A stretch of 64,000 bases of DNA from an uncultured Clostridia bacterium (GCA_946407745.1 CAMJPQ010000001.1:1-64000); one strand, 5' to 3'; shown: positions 50,619-59,424, counted from the stretch's first letter. Notes: generated by a model from the sequence alone, not told the origin. A program made the numbers and translations.

Positions 50619-51397
50619 CAAAGCGAATTATCCCCTGCCTGGATGTAAAAGACGGGCGGGTTGTCAAAGGCGTGAATTTTGCAGGACTGCGGGATGTGTC
50701 CTCTCCTGTGGAGCTTGGCAGGTACTATTCCTCCTGCGGGGCTGATGAGCTGGTTTTCTACGACATTACCGCCTCTGCCGAGGGGCGCGGGCTTTTCACC
50801 GATATCCTCACGGAAATGGCAAGAAGCGTCTTCATTCCCCTGACTGTTGGCGGTGGAATCAACACGCTGGATGATTTTGAAAGAGTGCTGAACTGCGGCG
50901 CGGACAAGGTCAGCGTCAACAGCGGCGCATTGCGCAACCCTGCTTTGATTGCCGAGGCCGCAAAAAGATATGGCGACCAGTGTGTGGTGCTCTCCGCGGA
51001 TGTAAAACGAGTGGGAAGCGCATACCATGTGTTCGCCAAAGGAGGACGCGAGGACACAGGCAGGGACGCGCTGGAATGGATTCGCTTTGGGGTGGACAGC
51101 GGCGCGGGAGAAATCGTGCTGAATTCGATGGACACCGACGGCGTGAAGCAGGGATTTGACCTGACGATGCTGCAGATGGTCAGCGAGGCGGTCAACGTGC
51201 CTGTCATCGCGTCCGGCGGCGCGGGCAAAGCAGAGGATTTTGTGACGCTGTTCAAGACCCTGCCCAGGGTTGATGCAGGCCTTGCCGCTTCAATCTTTCA
51301 CTTTGGCGAGGTGCGGATCGCGGAGCTGAAACAGATGCTCTTTGCGAACGGGATACCTGTTCGACTGATCAATCAGCAGGAGGAAAGCGCATGCTGA
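50612..51397 (+). CDS. hisF: Imidazole glycerol phosphate synthase, cyclase subunit
   Basis: It forms imidazole glycerol phosphate and AICAR using ammonia from HisH. The 261-aa barrel has RIIPCLDVKDGRVVKGVNF (D11), VGGGINTLDD, VVLSADVKRVG and VIASGGAGKAEDF. All catalytic segments are present. The hisIE start overlaps its last codons. Confidence 0.97.
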   Translation: MLTKRIIPCLDVKDGRVVKGVNFAGLRDVSSPVELGRYYSSCGADELVFYDITASAEGRGLFTDILTEMARSVFIPLTVGGGINTLDDFERVLNCGADKVSVNSGALRNPALIAEAAKRYGDQCVVLSADVKRVGSAYHVFAKGGREDTGRDALEWIRFGVDSGAGEIVLNSMDTDGVKQGFDLTMLQMVSEAVNVPVIASGGAGKAEDFVTLFKTLPRVDAGLAASIFHFGEVRIAELKQMLFANGIPVRLINQQEESAC

Positions 51398-52038
51398 ACA
51401 TAGATGAACTGAAATTCGATGAACGTGGACTGATACCCGCGGTGGTGCAGGATGTGCATAGCAGAAAGGTGCTGACTGTGGCTTATATGAACCGCGAGAG
51501 CCTCCGGATTACCATGGAGAAGGGACTGACCTGCTTCTATAGCCGTTCCCGTCAGCAATTGTGGCTGAAGGGTGAGACCAGCGGCAACTATCAGCATGTG
51601 GTATCAGTTACCGCAGACTGCGATCGCGATGCGCTGGTGGTGCTGGTGGACAAGGAGGGACCAGCCTGTCATCTGGGCACAGATTCCTGCTTTAATGACC
51701 TGGTTTATCAATCCGATACACTCAGCGATTTTACGCTGGAAGGGCTGTATGATCTGCTCAAAGGCCGAAAGGAGCAGCTTCCGGAGGGCAGCTATACCAC
51801 CTATCTTTTCCAGAAAGGTCTGGACAAGATACTGAAAAAGGTGGGAGAAGAGTGCACGGAGGTCATTATCGCCGGAAAGGCCGAAGACCGCAGGGAAACA
51901 ATCTATGAGATCGCAGACCTTTGCTACCATGTGATGGTGCTGATGGTGCAGCAGGGCCTGTCGGTTGAGGACATCAAAAAAGAACTGGCTTCCCGGCACG
52001 TGATCGACCATAAGGTAAAACAGGAGAAAATGACTTGA
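51391..52038 (+). CDS. hisIE: Bifunctional PR-AMP cyclohydrolase/PR-ATP pyrophosphatase
   Basis: One protein of 215 aa carries steps 2 and 3. The HisI domain (about 1-115) has YMNRESL, CFYSRSRQQLWLKGETSGN, TADCDRDALVVLV and CHLGTDSCF, the zinc-site segments. The HisE domain (about 120-205) has SYTTYLFQKGLDKILKKVGEECTEVIIAG and EIADLCYHVMVLM. Its substrate PR-ATP requires HisG, which is not in the window. AGGAGG precedes the start. Confidence 0.97.
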   Translation: MLNIDELKFDERGLIPAVVQDVHSRKVLTVAYMNRESLRITMEKGLTCFYSRSRQQLWLKGETSGNYQHVVSVTADCDRDALVVLVDKEGPACHLGTDSCFNDLVYQSDTLSDFTLEGLYDLLKGRKEQLPEGSYTTYLFQKGLDKILKKVGEECTEVIIAGKAEDRRETIYEIADLCYHVMVLMVQQGLSVEDIKKELASRHVIDHKVKQEKMT

Positions 52039-52829
52039 AAGCGGACTTTCATGTTCACACCACCTATTCGGACGGAGCGCAAGCCCCGGAGGAAATGATC
52101 CAGACTGCGCTGAACATGGGAATAACGCACCTGGGCTTTTCCGACCACAGTTTCACATGGTATGACACAAGCTGCTGCATACCTGAGTCGGTTATACCTG
52201 CATATCGGGCTGAAATAGAACGCCTGAAGGTGAAATACAGCGGTCGGATCAAAGTATACTGCGGACTGGAGCAGGATATTGACAGCCCCCTGCCGCAGGC
52301 AGAGTTTGATTACCTGATCGGCTCTGTGCACAGCCTCTGTGCGCAGGGTAGATGGTTCCCGGTTGACTGGAAAAGGGAGCATATCGAGAGCCTCTGCGAA
52401 CTGATGGGCGGGGATATATACCGAGTTGCAGAAGCGTATTATGACAGAGTCAGGCAGGTTGCAGAGCAGACGCACTGCGACCTGATCGGTCACTTTGATC
52501 TGATCGCAAAGCTGAACGACCGCTGCCACTTCTTTGATGAGGGCCACCCACGGTACGTCTCTGCCTGGCAGAGAGCGGCGGATGAGCTGCTCAAAGCAGA
52601 CATACCGTTTGAAATCAATACAGGCGCCATGGCCCGAGGCTACAGGTCACAGCCGTATCCTTCCGGAGAGATTATCGCGTATCTTGCGCGGCAAGGCGCG
52701 CGGTTTGTCCTCTCCAGCGACTGCCACGACAAAAAGAATCTTCTGTGGTCATTTGAAAAGGTGAAACCTTGGGCGGAGGAACTCGGTGGCTGGGTAATTG
52801 ACTGGCAGCCGCAGCATACGGAAAGGTAA
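52035..52829 (+). CDS. hisK: Histidinol-phosphatase, PHP type
   Basis: It removes phosphate from histidinol phosphate. The 264-aa PHP-fold protein shows DFHVHTTYSDGAQAPEE (HxH motif), LGFSDHSF, VYCGLEQDI, IGSVHSL, LIGHFDLI and SSDCHDK, the four PHP metal motifs. The start is TTG, with GGAGAAAATGAC upstream and a TTGA overlap with the hisIE stop, so it is translated with the operon. This phosphatase family replaces the HAD-type HisB domain of enterics. Confidence 0.93.
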   Translation: MKADFHVHTTYSDGAQAPEEMIQTALNMGITHLGFSDHSFTWYDTSCCIPESVIPAYRAEIERLKVKYSGRIKVYCGLEQDIDSPLPQAEFDYLIGSVHSLCAQGRWFPVDWKREHIESLCELMGGDIYRVAEAYYDRVRQVAEQTHCDLIGHFDLIAKLNDRCHFFDEGHPRYVSAWQRAADELLKADIPFEINTGAMARGYRSQPYPSGEIIAYLARQGARFVLSSDCHDKKNLLWSFEKVKPWAEELGGWVIDWQPQHTER

Positions 52830-52890
52830 CCTCCTGGACGGCGTGCGGCACACCGCAGACTGGTCTCGGGCAAAGCTCGGAAAAATGTAC

Positions 52891-52919
52891 TTGACATTTT
52901 TCAGCGAAACACGTATAAT
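52891..52919 (+). promoter_or_regulatory. Promoter of tRNA-Ser
   Basis: A perfect consensus pair, TTGACA (52891-52896) and TATAAT (52914-52919), has a 17-bp spacer, as expected for a strongly expressed tRNA gene. Confidence 0.88.
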
Positions 52920-52948
52920 CTCATCGTTGCGTTTGACCAGCGCGATGT

Positions 52949-53035
52949 GCAGAGTTGGCTGAGTGGTCGAAGGCGCACGACTGGAAATCGTGTGACGGCT
53001 GAAACCGTCCTTGGGTTCGAATCCCAAACTCTGCG
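52949..53035 (+). tRNA. tRNA-Ser (anticodon GGA)
   Basis: A 7-bp acceptor stem (GCAGAGT / ACTCTGC), the D-arm with GGCTGAGTGG, anticodon stem CACGA/TCGTG with loop CTGGAAA (anticodon GGA), a long type II variable arm (GACGGCTGAAACCGTC) and T-arm TTGGGTTCGAATCCCAA. The discriminator is G at 53035, and CCA is not encoded. The long variable arm and GGA anticodon identify serine. Confidence 0.97.
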
Positions 53036-53068
53036 CTTCATGCGCAGCCGGGCTATGGTCACCGGTAT

Positions 53069-53103
53069 GCAAAAAGCTCCGCTTTGAAGGCGGAGCTTTT
53101 TGC
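53069..53103. terminator. Bidirectional terminator between tRNA-Ser and the GltD-like gene
   Basis: A perfect palindromic hairpin (GCAAAAAGCTCCGC ... GCGGAGCTTTTTGC) with loop TTTGAAG. T-runs on both strands would end the tRNA transcript and the convergent flavoprotein transcript, whose stop is at 53116. Confidence 0.92.
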
Positions 53104-53115
53104 ATCAGCTGCAGC

Positions 53116-54423
53116 TCAATTTGTGATGATCTGTTCCGCCTGCGCTGAGGCGTTGATTGTCTCTACAACTGGCGCATCTGGATAGTCTGTCATGCTGGGC
53201 AAAGGCAAAGTCTGCATATAACTGTGCATTGCTTCGGCGACCCGCTTGCTGTTGGCCACAGCCTCCACGACAGTGCGGGCGCCGCTGGCGGCATCCCCTG
53301 CCGCGAAAACACCGGGACGGCTTGTGTGCCCATCCTCGTCAACGGTCAGCAGCCCGGTTTTGCTGGTGTCAATGTCCTTTGTCGTCGCGATCAGGTTGCT
53401 CTCCGCTCCCTGACTGACGGCAATAATGACGCCGGTGCACGGATAGAGCTTTTCAGTGCCGGGCACCGGCATGATGCGCCCGTCTGCAGCAGTCATGCTG
53501 TCCGCGAGGATCACGCCGTCTTCCCTGATCTCCATGGTGCACTTGTTATAGATAAAATCGACGCCCTCCAGCTTTGCGTAGCTGCTCTCGTACTGACTTG
53601 CCGTCAGGGTGTCAGTGAGATTGACACAGCTGACATACCTTGCCCCCTGGCGAACGGCAGTTCGTGCGCAGTCCATCGCGCTGTTGCCTGTACCGATGAC
53701 AATGATCCTTTCACCGAGGCGGAAGGCTTCAGGACTTGCAAGATAATTGATGGCATAGGTCACATGGCCGAGGCTTTCTCCGCGAACATTCAGGCGCCGC
53801 GGCCGCCAAAGGCCCGCACCGACAAATATACTCTGATATCCGTCGCGAAACAGGTCATCGATGGTAATCGCGCTTCCGATATATGTGTTCGGGCGGAAAC
53901 GTATGCCCTTGAGTTCCAGGTGGCGGTAAGCCAGATCATCCAGCACAGATGCCGGAAGGCGGAAGTCCGGTATGCCGTAGCGAAGAACGCCGCCGATTTT
54001 GTCCCTGCTGTCGAAAATGGTCATCTGATAACCGTAGCGCGCCAGAATGATCGCAACGGTCAGTCCAGCCGGACCGGCGCCGATCACGGCGGCTCTGCGG
54101 CCGTTTGAGGGGGCAGGCCCTTTCACCATCTGGTTGGCGTATGTGGTGGAAATATAGCTTTCAATCACGGAAAAATGGACAGGCGCATCCTTGATGCCCC
54201 TCACACAGTGCCCCTCACACTGCTTTTCGTGATTGCAGACAAGTGCACATACGGTGGTCAAAGGATTGTTCTCAAAAAGCATCCATCCGGCCTCGTTGAG
54301 CTTTTCCTCTTTGAGCAGACGGATCACCTCAGGTATGTTCGTGTGTATGGGGCAGCCTTCGCGGCACCGGGGTTTCTTACACTGAAGACAGCGATTGGCT
54401 TCTTCCATAACATGCAGCGCCAT
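53116..54423 (-). CDS. GltD-like NAD(P)-dependent FAD/Fe-S oxidoreductase
   Basis: A flavoprotein of the glutamate synthase small-subunit family. The 435-aa protein has an N-terminal Fe-S domain (CLQCKKPRCREGCP and CNHEKQCEGHC, eight Cys for two [4Fe-4S] clusters), the FAD motif AVIGAGPAGLTVA, YGIPDFRLP, the NAD(P) motif IVIGTGNSAMDCA and the closing VFAAGDAASGARTVVEA. No gltB or other partner is adjacent, so it may supply electrons to a different enzyme. The start at 54423 follows AGGAGG; the preceding GTG is an alternative. Confidence 0.9.
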   Translation of the reverse strand: MALHVMEEANRCLQCKKPRCREGCPIHTNIPEVIRLLKEEKLNEAGWMLFENNPLTTVCALVCNHEKQCEGHCVRGIKDAPVHFSVIESYISTTYANQMVKGPAPSNGRRAAVIGAGPAGLTVAIILARYGYQMTIFDSRDKIGGVLRYGIPDFRLPASVLDDLAYRHLELKGIRFRPNTYIGSAITIDDLFRDGYQSIFVGAGLWRPRRLNVRGESLGHVTYAINYLASPEAFRLGERIIVIGTGNSAMDCARTAVRQGARYVSCVNLTDTLTASQYESSYAKLEGVDFIYNKCTMEIREDGVILADSMTAADGRIMPVPGTEKLYPCTGVIIAVSQGAESNLIATTKDIDTSKTGLLTVDEDGHTSRPGVFAAGDAASGARTVVEAVANSKRVAEAMHSYMQTLPLPSMTDYPDAPVVETINASAQAEQIITN

Positions 54424-54501
54424 CACAGACCTCCTGTTTGGACAGATTATATTTCTTTGTTTATTATTCTCCGTGACAGGCCTTTTTCCTGCCGGGGAAA
54501 T

Positions 54502-54529
54502 TTGACAATCCTGTCCAAGCTGGTATAAT
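54502..54529 (+). promoter_or_regulatory. Promoter for the 196-aa membrane protein gene
   Basis: TTGACA (54502-54507) and TATAAT (54524-54529) are consensus, with a 16-bp spacer. The transcript likely includes the DUF896 and DUF1292 genes. Confidence 0.8.
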
Positions 54530-54559
54530 ACCCTTGCGCGTGAGCGCAGGAGGTTGATG

Positions 54560-55150
54560 ATGCCGAAAATGTCCTCTGCTGCAAGGCGGTGGAGTCAGGT
54601 GGCCTTCACCATACTGATCTCGCTGGTGCTTGCGGTATCTTTCTACACTGCTGTGGTGGTAGGGCAGCCTACGGAAAGTGAAGATTCCGCTGCCACAAAG
54701 GCAGCCTGGCGAACTGATGAAACGGGAAACCGGCCATCTGGCAGTGAGGCCGAGGCCTTCCCCACACTGCGCTGCGCGGAGAATAATGGATGGAAGCTTT
54801 CAGATGAGAGCTGGAGCACTCAACGCACGGACAACGGGACGGTGCGGATCCTGAAATGCACATGGCAGACGTTACGTCAGACGGAACTGACCACGGTCAG
54901 CGTTTTTCCGGCGGAAGCGCGGGAAGCGCTGCTGAGGCAGGACGACCTGCTGCTGGGTGAAGGCCCGGCTGTGGCCGGCTGCAAAACGCTGCGCTTTGGA
55001 AACGGACAGAGCGAGTGCCTTGTGTTCACTAAAGGTGAAAACGCTTATGCGGTTTATACGGACGATCTGGAAGGAATCACTGACGAGCTGAAATGGCTGC
55101 AGCTGTCAGAAGTATCGACCGCCAGCCCTATGGCAGGAGGAAATGAATGA
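54560..55150 (+). CDS. Hypothetical membrane-anchored protein, 196 aa
   Basis: I do not recognise it. A single N-terminal transmembrane segment (about 14-33) leads to an extracytoplasmic, Ser/Glu-rich linker and a compact domain with LRCAENNGWKLSDESW, LKCTWQTLRQTELTTVSVFPAEAREALL and CLVFTKGENAYAVYTDDL, resembling a small beta-alpha sensor-like fold. Two Cys pairs might form disulfides. Start choice: three start codons in a row follow AGGAGG, and ATG 54560 has the best spacing. It overlaps DUF896 by 4 nt, suggesting coexpression. Confidence 0.65.
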   Translation: MPKMSSAARRWSQVAFTILISLVLAVSFYTAVVVGQPTESEDSAATKAAWRTDETGNRPSGSEAEAFPTLRCAENNGWKLSDESWSTQRTDNGTVRILKCTWQTLRQTELTTVSVFPAEAREALLRQDDLLLGEGPAVAGCKTLRFGNGQSECLVFTKGENAYAVYTDDLEGITDELKWLQLSEVSTASPMAGGNE

Positions 55151-55371
55151 AGCACGAAAAGATACTGCGAATCAATGAATTGGCAAAAAAGCAGAAAACC
55201 GAAGGCCTGACGGAAGAAGAAAAAACGGAGCAGGCCGCGCTGAGAAGAGAGTATCTGGATGACTTCAGGAAAGGTGTTGAGGCCATGCTGGACGGCGTGG
55301 TGCTGAAAAGGCCGGACGGCACACTGGAGCCTCTCAAGAAAAAACCTGTGGACCCCAAAGCACTGAACTGA
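55147..55371 (+). CDS. DUF896 (YnzC-like) protein
   Basis: The 74-aa helical protein matches the DUF896 family: RINELAKKQKTEGLTEEEKTEQAALRREYLDDFR. A helical hairpin of this kind is found in Bacillus YnzC, part of the SOS-regulated yneA operon region. Here the context is different, between a membrane protein and DUF1292. Function is unknown. It may start within the 3' end of the upstream gene (4-nt overlap). Confidence 0.92.
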   Translation: MKHEKILRINELAKKQKTEGLTEEEKTEQAALRREYLDDFRKGVEAMLDGVVLKRPDGTLEPLKKKPVDPKALN

Positions 55372-55384
55372 CGGAGGTAAGCAA

Positions 55385-55711
55385 ATGAATAACTGGTCTG
55401 AAGACGCCAACCAGCCCCTGGACCTGGTAGAACTGACGGATGAGAACGGTAACACCATTATGATGCAGGTTCTTGACTATTTCTTCTACAACGGAGAAGA
55501 GTACGTCATCCTGGCGGCAAACGTCGATGAGAACGGAGAGCTGGATGACGAAAAGAACGAAGTGGAATGTGTAGTGATGAAGGTCAACCCGGTGGAAGAT
55601 GCGGATACGGGAGAGGAACTTGAGGAGTTTGTACCGATCGAGGATGAAGCGCTTGAAGAAAAGCTGATTGAAATTGCTACAACTCATCTGCGAAACGACG
55701 AAGAAGCCTGA
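55385..55711 (+). CDS. DUF1292 protein
   Basis: A 108-aa acidic protein with the DUF1292 core: LVELTDENGNTIMMQVLDYFFYNGEEYVILAA and a later CVVMKVNPV and EEFVPIEDEALEEKL. The family is common in Bacillota, often near yrrK/alaS/udk genes, with unknown role. Here it follows DUF896 by 13 nt. ACGGAGGTAAGC gives a good ribosome-binding site. Confidence 0.92.
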   Translation: MNNWSEDANQPLDLVELTDENGNTIMMQVLDYFFYNGEEYVILAANVDENGELDDEKNEVECVVMKVNPVEDADTGEELEEFVPIEDEALEEKLIEIATTHLRNDEEA

Positions 55712-55732
55712 CCGGGCTAAGCGCATACATCA

Positions 55733-55763
55733 ATCCTCCCTCTGGCATCAGAGAGAGGATTTT
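55733..55763 (+). terminator. Terminator after DUF1292
   Basis: ATCCTC-(C)-CTCTG pairs with CAGAG-(A)-GAGGAT, with loop GCAT and a short T-run. It is 20 nt after the stop codon. Confidence 0.8.
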
Positions 55764-55784
55764 GTTACAAATCGTTCCCGATGC

Positions 55785-55813
55785 TTGCATATTCCTTGGG
55801 AATCTACTACAAT
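55785..55813 (+). promoter_or_regulatory. Promoter of the L,D-transpeptidase gene
   Basis: TTGCAT (55785-55790) and TACAAT (55808-55813) have a 17-bp spacer. It lies over an in-frame ATG (55781), so translation must begin further on, at 55847. Confidence 0.7.
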
Positions 55814-55846
55814 TACAATGTTTATTTATACATGCGAGGTGCTCGA

Positions 55847-57727
55847 ATGAAACGGCTCGTTGCACTATTGTGCTGTTTAGCGATACTGATGTCCGTGATC
55901 TCTGCTGCTTCTGAAGGCGAGATGATTCTGCTGGATGAGCTCGACGAAGAGGGTCGCGAGAAAACGGCTGAAGAAATGGCCGAAGATGACACGGAAGAAC
56001 TGGACCTGGAGTGGGAAGAAGAAGAGGAAGCGCCGCGATACACGATGACGCCCTCTCCTGAACCGACAGAGACACCGATTCCGGGACAGACACCGCAGCC
56101 CACCGCGACACCTGTGCCAACGCCGTCACCTGAGCCGGAAGACCCGAATTCGCTGAAAATCGGCATGAGCAGCGAGACCGTGCGCACGCTGCAGACAAAC
56201 CTGTACAGACTGGGGTACTACAGCGGGGATCTCTCCGGGCGCTACGGTGAGAAGACGGCAGATGCGGTGAAGGCCTTCCAGGCGGACCAGGGACTGCGGG
56301 AAACCGGCAACGCGTCTCCGGCACTGCAGCAACGCATTGCTCAGACACAGTACCGTGCGCTTACCTACGGGCGAAGCGGCTATGATGTGAAAAGGGTACA
56401 GACGCGTTTGGCCTACCTTGGCTTCTACGGCGGCCGAATCAGCGGAAACTATCTTGACGCAACGGTGGAGGCCATGAAGGAATTCCAGGAAAAAATGGGC
56501 GAGGCCGTCACCGGGACCGCTTCATCAGAGCTGCTTTCAATACTGTTCAGTGACAAGGCTCGCTTTGCCGCCGATTCTGCGCTGCAGCAAAAGTCTTCAG
56601 CCAAGCAGGCTGCTGTAGTGGCAGAGACTGTCAATCCAAACGCGATGCCCACCGTGAAATACACAAAGCGCCTTGCGAAGGGCAGCAGCGGTGCCAAGGT
56701 GCGGCAGCTTCAGGAACGACTGACAGAGCTTGGCTACTATGAGAACTCCATATCAGGCAGCTTCCAGGGAAACACCCGCAATGCGGTCAAGGCATTCCAG
56801 GAACAGAACGGGCTGAATGCGGACGGTGTCGTCGGAGAGGAAACGTGGAATGCCATTTTCAACAGCGCGAATGTCGTGCTGCCCGGTGAACCTCCGCGCA
56901 CAACCGCCACACCGGAACCGGCGCCCTACCATTTGGTTGTTGATGTGGTCAATCAGGCTGTCACGGTTTATGCGCGTGACGAGGAAGGCAATTATACTGT
57001 CCGCATCAAGGACATGATCTGTTCTACCGGGACAAAAGCAAATCCCTCCCCCATCGGTGATTTCACTTTGAACGGGAGGCATACGCTCTGGTGCCTGTTC
57101 CCTAAGTGGAACGATTATGCGCGCTACTGGACGCAGATCACGCCATCCATCGCGTTCCATTCCGTGCTGTACAACACGGCCAGCACAAAGGATCTGCGTG
57201 TCGCAAGCTACAACAAGCTGGGCAGACGCGCATCTCATGGCTGCGTTCGCTTGCTGGTCAGCGACGCCAAATGGGTGTATGACAACGTGCACAAGGGTAC
57301 GGTGGTAACAATCACCGACAAGTTGCCGGCGGACCCTGAACTGCGGGCTGCAGTCAAGACGGTCAAGCTGAATACGAAGACAATGCTGCCGGTGGAAACG
57401 CCTCAGCCCACCATGGAACCTGCATATATATCCGGCGCGCAGCCGCCACTTCCGCTGACACAGCTGGGCAAGGGGATGTCTTCCACGGCTGTATACTGGC
57501 TTCAGAGGAAGCTTACGGAGCTTGGATATTACAGCGGAAAGTGCTCCGGCACCTACCTGGAGGGGACGGTGGCTGCTGTGAAAGCTTATCAGATGGCGCA
57601 CGGCTTGTCAGGCAGCGGCACAGCCAATGTGGCGACGCTTGAGCATTTGTACAAAAAGGAGCTGGCGGCGCCGGCCACCTTTGCTCCCGCACTGACACCC
57701 GCCCCGGATGTTATCCCCACACCCTGA
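55847..57727 (+). CDS. Exported L,D-transpeptidase with four peptidoglycan-binding domains
   Basis: The 626-aa cell-wall enzyme should make or anchor 3-3 or related peptide cross-links. Layout: signal peptide (1-20), very acidic stretch (24-62), Pro/Thr/Glu linker (64-99), PG_binding_1 repeats at about 103-165, 173-233 and 277-338, YkuD catalytic domain (about 360-490) with H464-G-C466-V-R468, then a linker and a fourth PG-binding repeat (536-603) and a Pro/Ala tail. The active-site Cys is intact. The start at 55847 is preferred because the upstream ATG overlaps the promoter. Confidence 0.93.
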   Translation: MKRLVALLCCLAILMSVISAASEGEMILLDELDEEGREKTAEEMAEDDTEELDLEWEEEEEAPRYTMTPSPEPTETPIPGQTPQPTATPVPTPSPEPEDPNSLKIGMSSETVRTLQTNLYRLGYYSGDLSGRYGEKTADAVKAFQADQGLRETGNASPALQQRIAQTQYRALTYGRSGYDVKRVQTRLAYLGFYGGRISGNYLDATVEAMKEFQEKMGEAVTGTASSELLSILFSDKARFAADSALQQKSSAKQAAVVAETVNPNAMPTVKYTKRLAKGSSGAKVRQLQERLTELGYYENSISGSFQGNTRNAVKAFQEQNGLNADGVVGEETWNAIFNSANVVLPGEPPRTTATPEPAPYHLVVDVVNQAVTVYARDEEGNYTVRIKDMICSTGTKANPSPIGDFTLNGRHTLWCLFPKWNDYARYWTQITPSIAFHSVLYNTASTKDLRVASYNKLGRRASHGCVRLLVSDAKWVYDNVHKGTVVTITDKLPADPELRAAVKTVKLNTKTMLPVETPQPTMEPAYISGAQPPLPLTQLGKGMSSTAVYWLQRKLTELGYYSGKCSGTYLEGTVAAVKAYQMAHGLSGSGTANVATLEHLYKKELAAPATFAPALTPAPDVIPTP

Positions 57728-57783
57728 CGGGGTGACGAATGAAACAACTGTTCCGGTTACTCTTGTGATCTGGAGGTGCTGCC

Positions 57784-59316
57784 ATGCTGGCGCGTACCCT
57801 GAGCTATGGCCTGTCCGGTGTATCAGGTTTTGCGGTAGTAGTGGAGGTTTATGCAGCAACAGGGATTCCGCAGCTGGATATCATCGGCCTGCCTGATGCG
57901 TCTGTGAAAGAGAGCAGGAACCGCGTGAATGCTGCCATTCGCAATTCGGGATTCATGATGCCTGTTGCGCACCTGACGGTGAATCTTGCGCCCGCGGATA
58001 CAAAGAAGGAGGGGCCGGCGTTTGATCTGCCAATTGCCATCAGCATTCTGGCGGCCAGCGGACAGATCGGCGAGACGGACTTTTCCCGCGTTCTGATGAT
58101 CGGTGAGCTTTCTTTGGACGGCAGCCTGCAGCCGGTGCGCGGAGCGCTGCCCATGGTTATTGCGGCCAGCGAGCAGGGGATTGATCAGGTGATACTGCCC
58201 GCAGGAAATGCGGAGGAAGTCAGCTGCATACAGGGCATCTTTGTTCACCCGGCCGAAAGCCTGCTGCAGGTTGTGGAGCATCTTCGCGGAACAAATCATA
58301 TCCCCGCGCAGATGCAGAAAACATATCAGGAGTTTTTATCGGCCACGCAGCATGCTGTGGATATGAGCCAGGTCCAGGGCCAGCTCGGAGCAAGGAGGGC
58401 GCTGGAGATTGCCGCTGCCGGCGGACACAACATGCTCATGGTCGGCGTGCCAGGTTCCGGTAAAACCATGCTGGCCCGCTGCCTGCCCGGCATACTTCCT
58501 CCATTGACATTCGAAGAGGCGCTGGAAACGACACGCATCCACTCCATCGCCGGCAAGCTTTCTCCTGGCGCGGGGCTGATGGTGACAAGGCCCTTTTCCG
58601 CGCCGCATCATTCCGCTTCGGTGGCATCTCTTATAGGCGGAGGATCCAACGCCATGCCTGGAGCGGTTTCCCTCAGCCACAACGGGGTGCTGTTTCTGGA
58701 CGAGCTGCCCGAATTCTCCCGGCAGGCGCTTGAGGCACTCAGGCAGCCGCTGGAGGACGGCTATGTCTCGGTGACCAGAGTCCGGCAGCAGGCAATGTAC
58801 CAATCCTCTTTCATGCTGGTTGCCAGCATGAATCCATGTCCATGCGGCTATTATGGCAGCAAAACGCGCGCCTGCCGCTGCTCGCAGCATGAAATACGCC
58901 GCTATCTCGACAGGGTATCCGGGCCGCTGCTGGACCGAATTGATATTCAGATTGAGGTGGATGCAGTCCCGGTCAAGGAAATCAATCAGCAGAGGCCATC
59001 GGAGAGCTCAGCACAGGTGGCTGCCAGAGTGCGGAAAGCCCGTGAACTGCAGCAGGAGAGATACCGCATGGACGGCATCCACTGCAATGCGCAGCTGGAT
59101 GCAAGACTCTCCCGCCGCTACTGCGAATTGTCACAGGAGGCGACAACCATACTGCATATGGCGGTTGACAGAATGGGCATGAGCATGCGCGCCTACGGGC
59201 GAGTGCTGAAGGTGGCCAGGACGATTGCTGATCTGGCCGGCGAGGACAGAATCAGCACACCTCACATCGCGGAGGCGATACAGTACAGAGAACTGGATGG
59301 GAAATACTGGAGATAG
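57784..59316 (+). CDS. YifB/ComM-family Mg-chelatase-like ATPase
   Basis: An AAA+ ATPase family; ComM is a hexameric DNA helicase that promotes branch migration in natural transformation. The 510-aa protein has an N-terminal Lon-like domain (LARTLSYGLSGVSGF, GLPDASVKESRNRVNAAI), Walker A VGVPGSGKTML, Walker B NGVLFLDELPEF, and the zinc-type segment NPCPCGYYGSKTRACRCS. The C-terminus has SMRAYGRVLKVARTIADL. Competence genes are not adjacent. The pilus-like genes at 14-17 kb are a weak hint of DNA uptake, which is inference. Confidence 0.94.
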   Translation: MLARTLSYGLSGVSGFAVVVEVYAATGIPQLDIIGLPDASVKESRNRVNAAIRNSGFMMPVAHLTVNLAPADTKKEGPAFDLPIAISILAASGQIGETDFSRVLMIGELSLDGSLQPVRGALPMVIAASEQGIDQVILPAGNAEEVSCIQGIFVHPAESLLQVVEHLRGTNHIPAQMQKTYQEFLSATQHAVDMSQVQGQLGARRALEIAAAGGHNMLMVGVPGSGKTMLARCLPGILPPLTFEEALETTRIHSIAGKLSPGAGLMVTRPFSAPHHSASVASLIGGGSNAMPGAVSLSHNGVLFLDELPEFSRQALEALRQPLEDGYVSVTRVRQQAMYQSSFMLVASMNPCPCGYYGSKTRACRCSQHEIRRYLDRVSGPLLDRIDIQIEVDAVPVKEINQQRPSESSAQVAARVRKARELQQERYRMDGIHCNAQLDARLSRRYCELSQEATTILHMAVDRMGMSMRAYGRVLKVARTIADLAGEDRISTPHIAEAIQYRELDGKYWR

Positions 59317-59350
59317 GGTCTGGCTGCCAACCAGACCTTCTCTGCTTTTA
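59317..59350 (+). terminator. Probable terminator after the ComM-like gene
   Basis: GGTCTGG-CTGCCAA-CCAGACC (59317-59337) is followed by TTCTCTGCTTTT, a weak T-tract, directly at the stop codon. Confidence 0.55.
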
Positions 59351-59424
59351 AAGCGGAAAGCGGCGCACCATGCGCCTGAGATGAAGGGCATTCAGAAGAC
59401 ATGATTGCACAAAAAGCATGGCGC

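Noticed and set aside
55781-55846. Longer N-terminus for the L,D-transpeptidase from an ATG at 55781
   Set aside because: The promoter -35/-10 pair lies inside this stretch and no ribosome-binding site precedes the ATG. Starting at 55847 gives a normal signal peptide.
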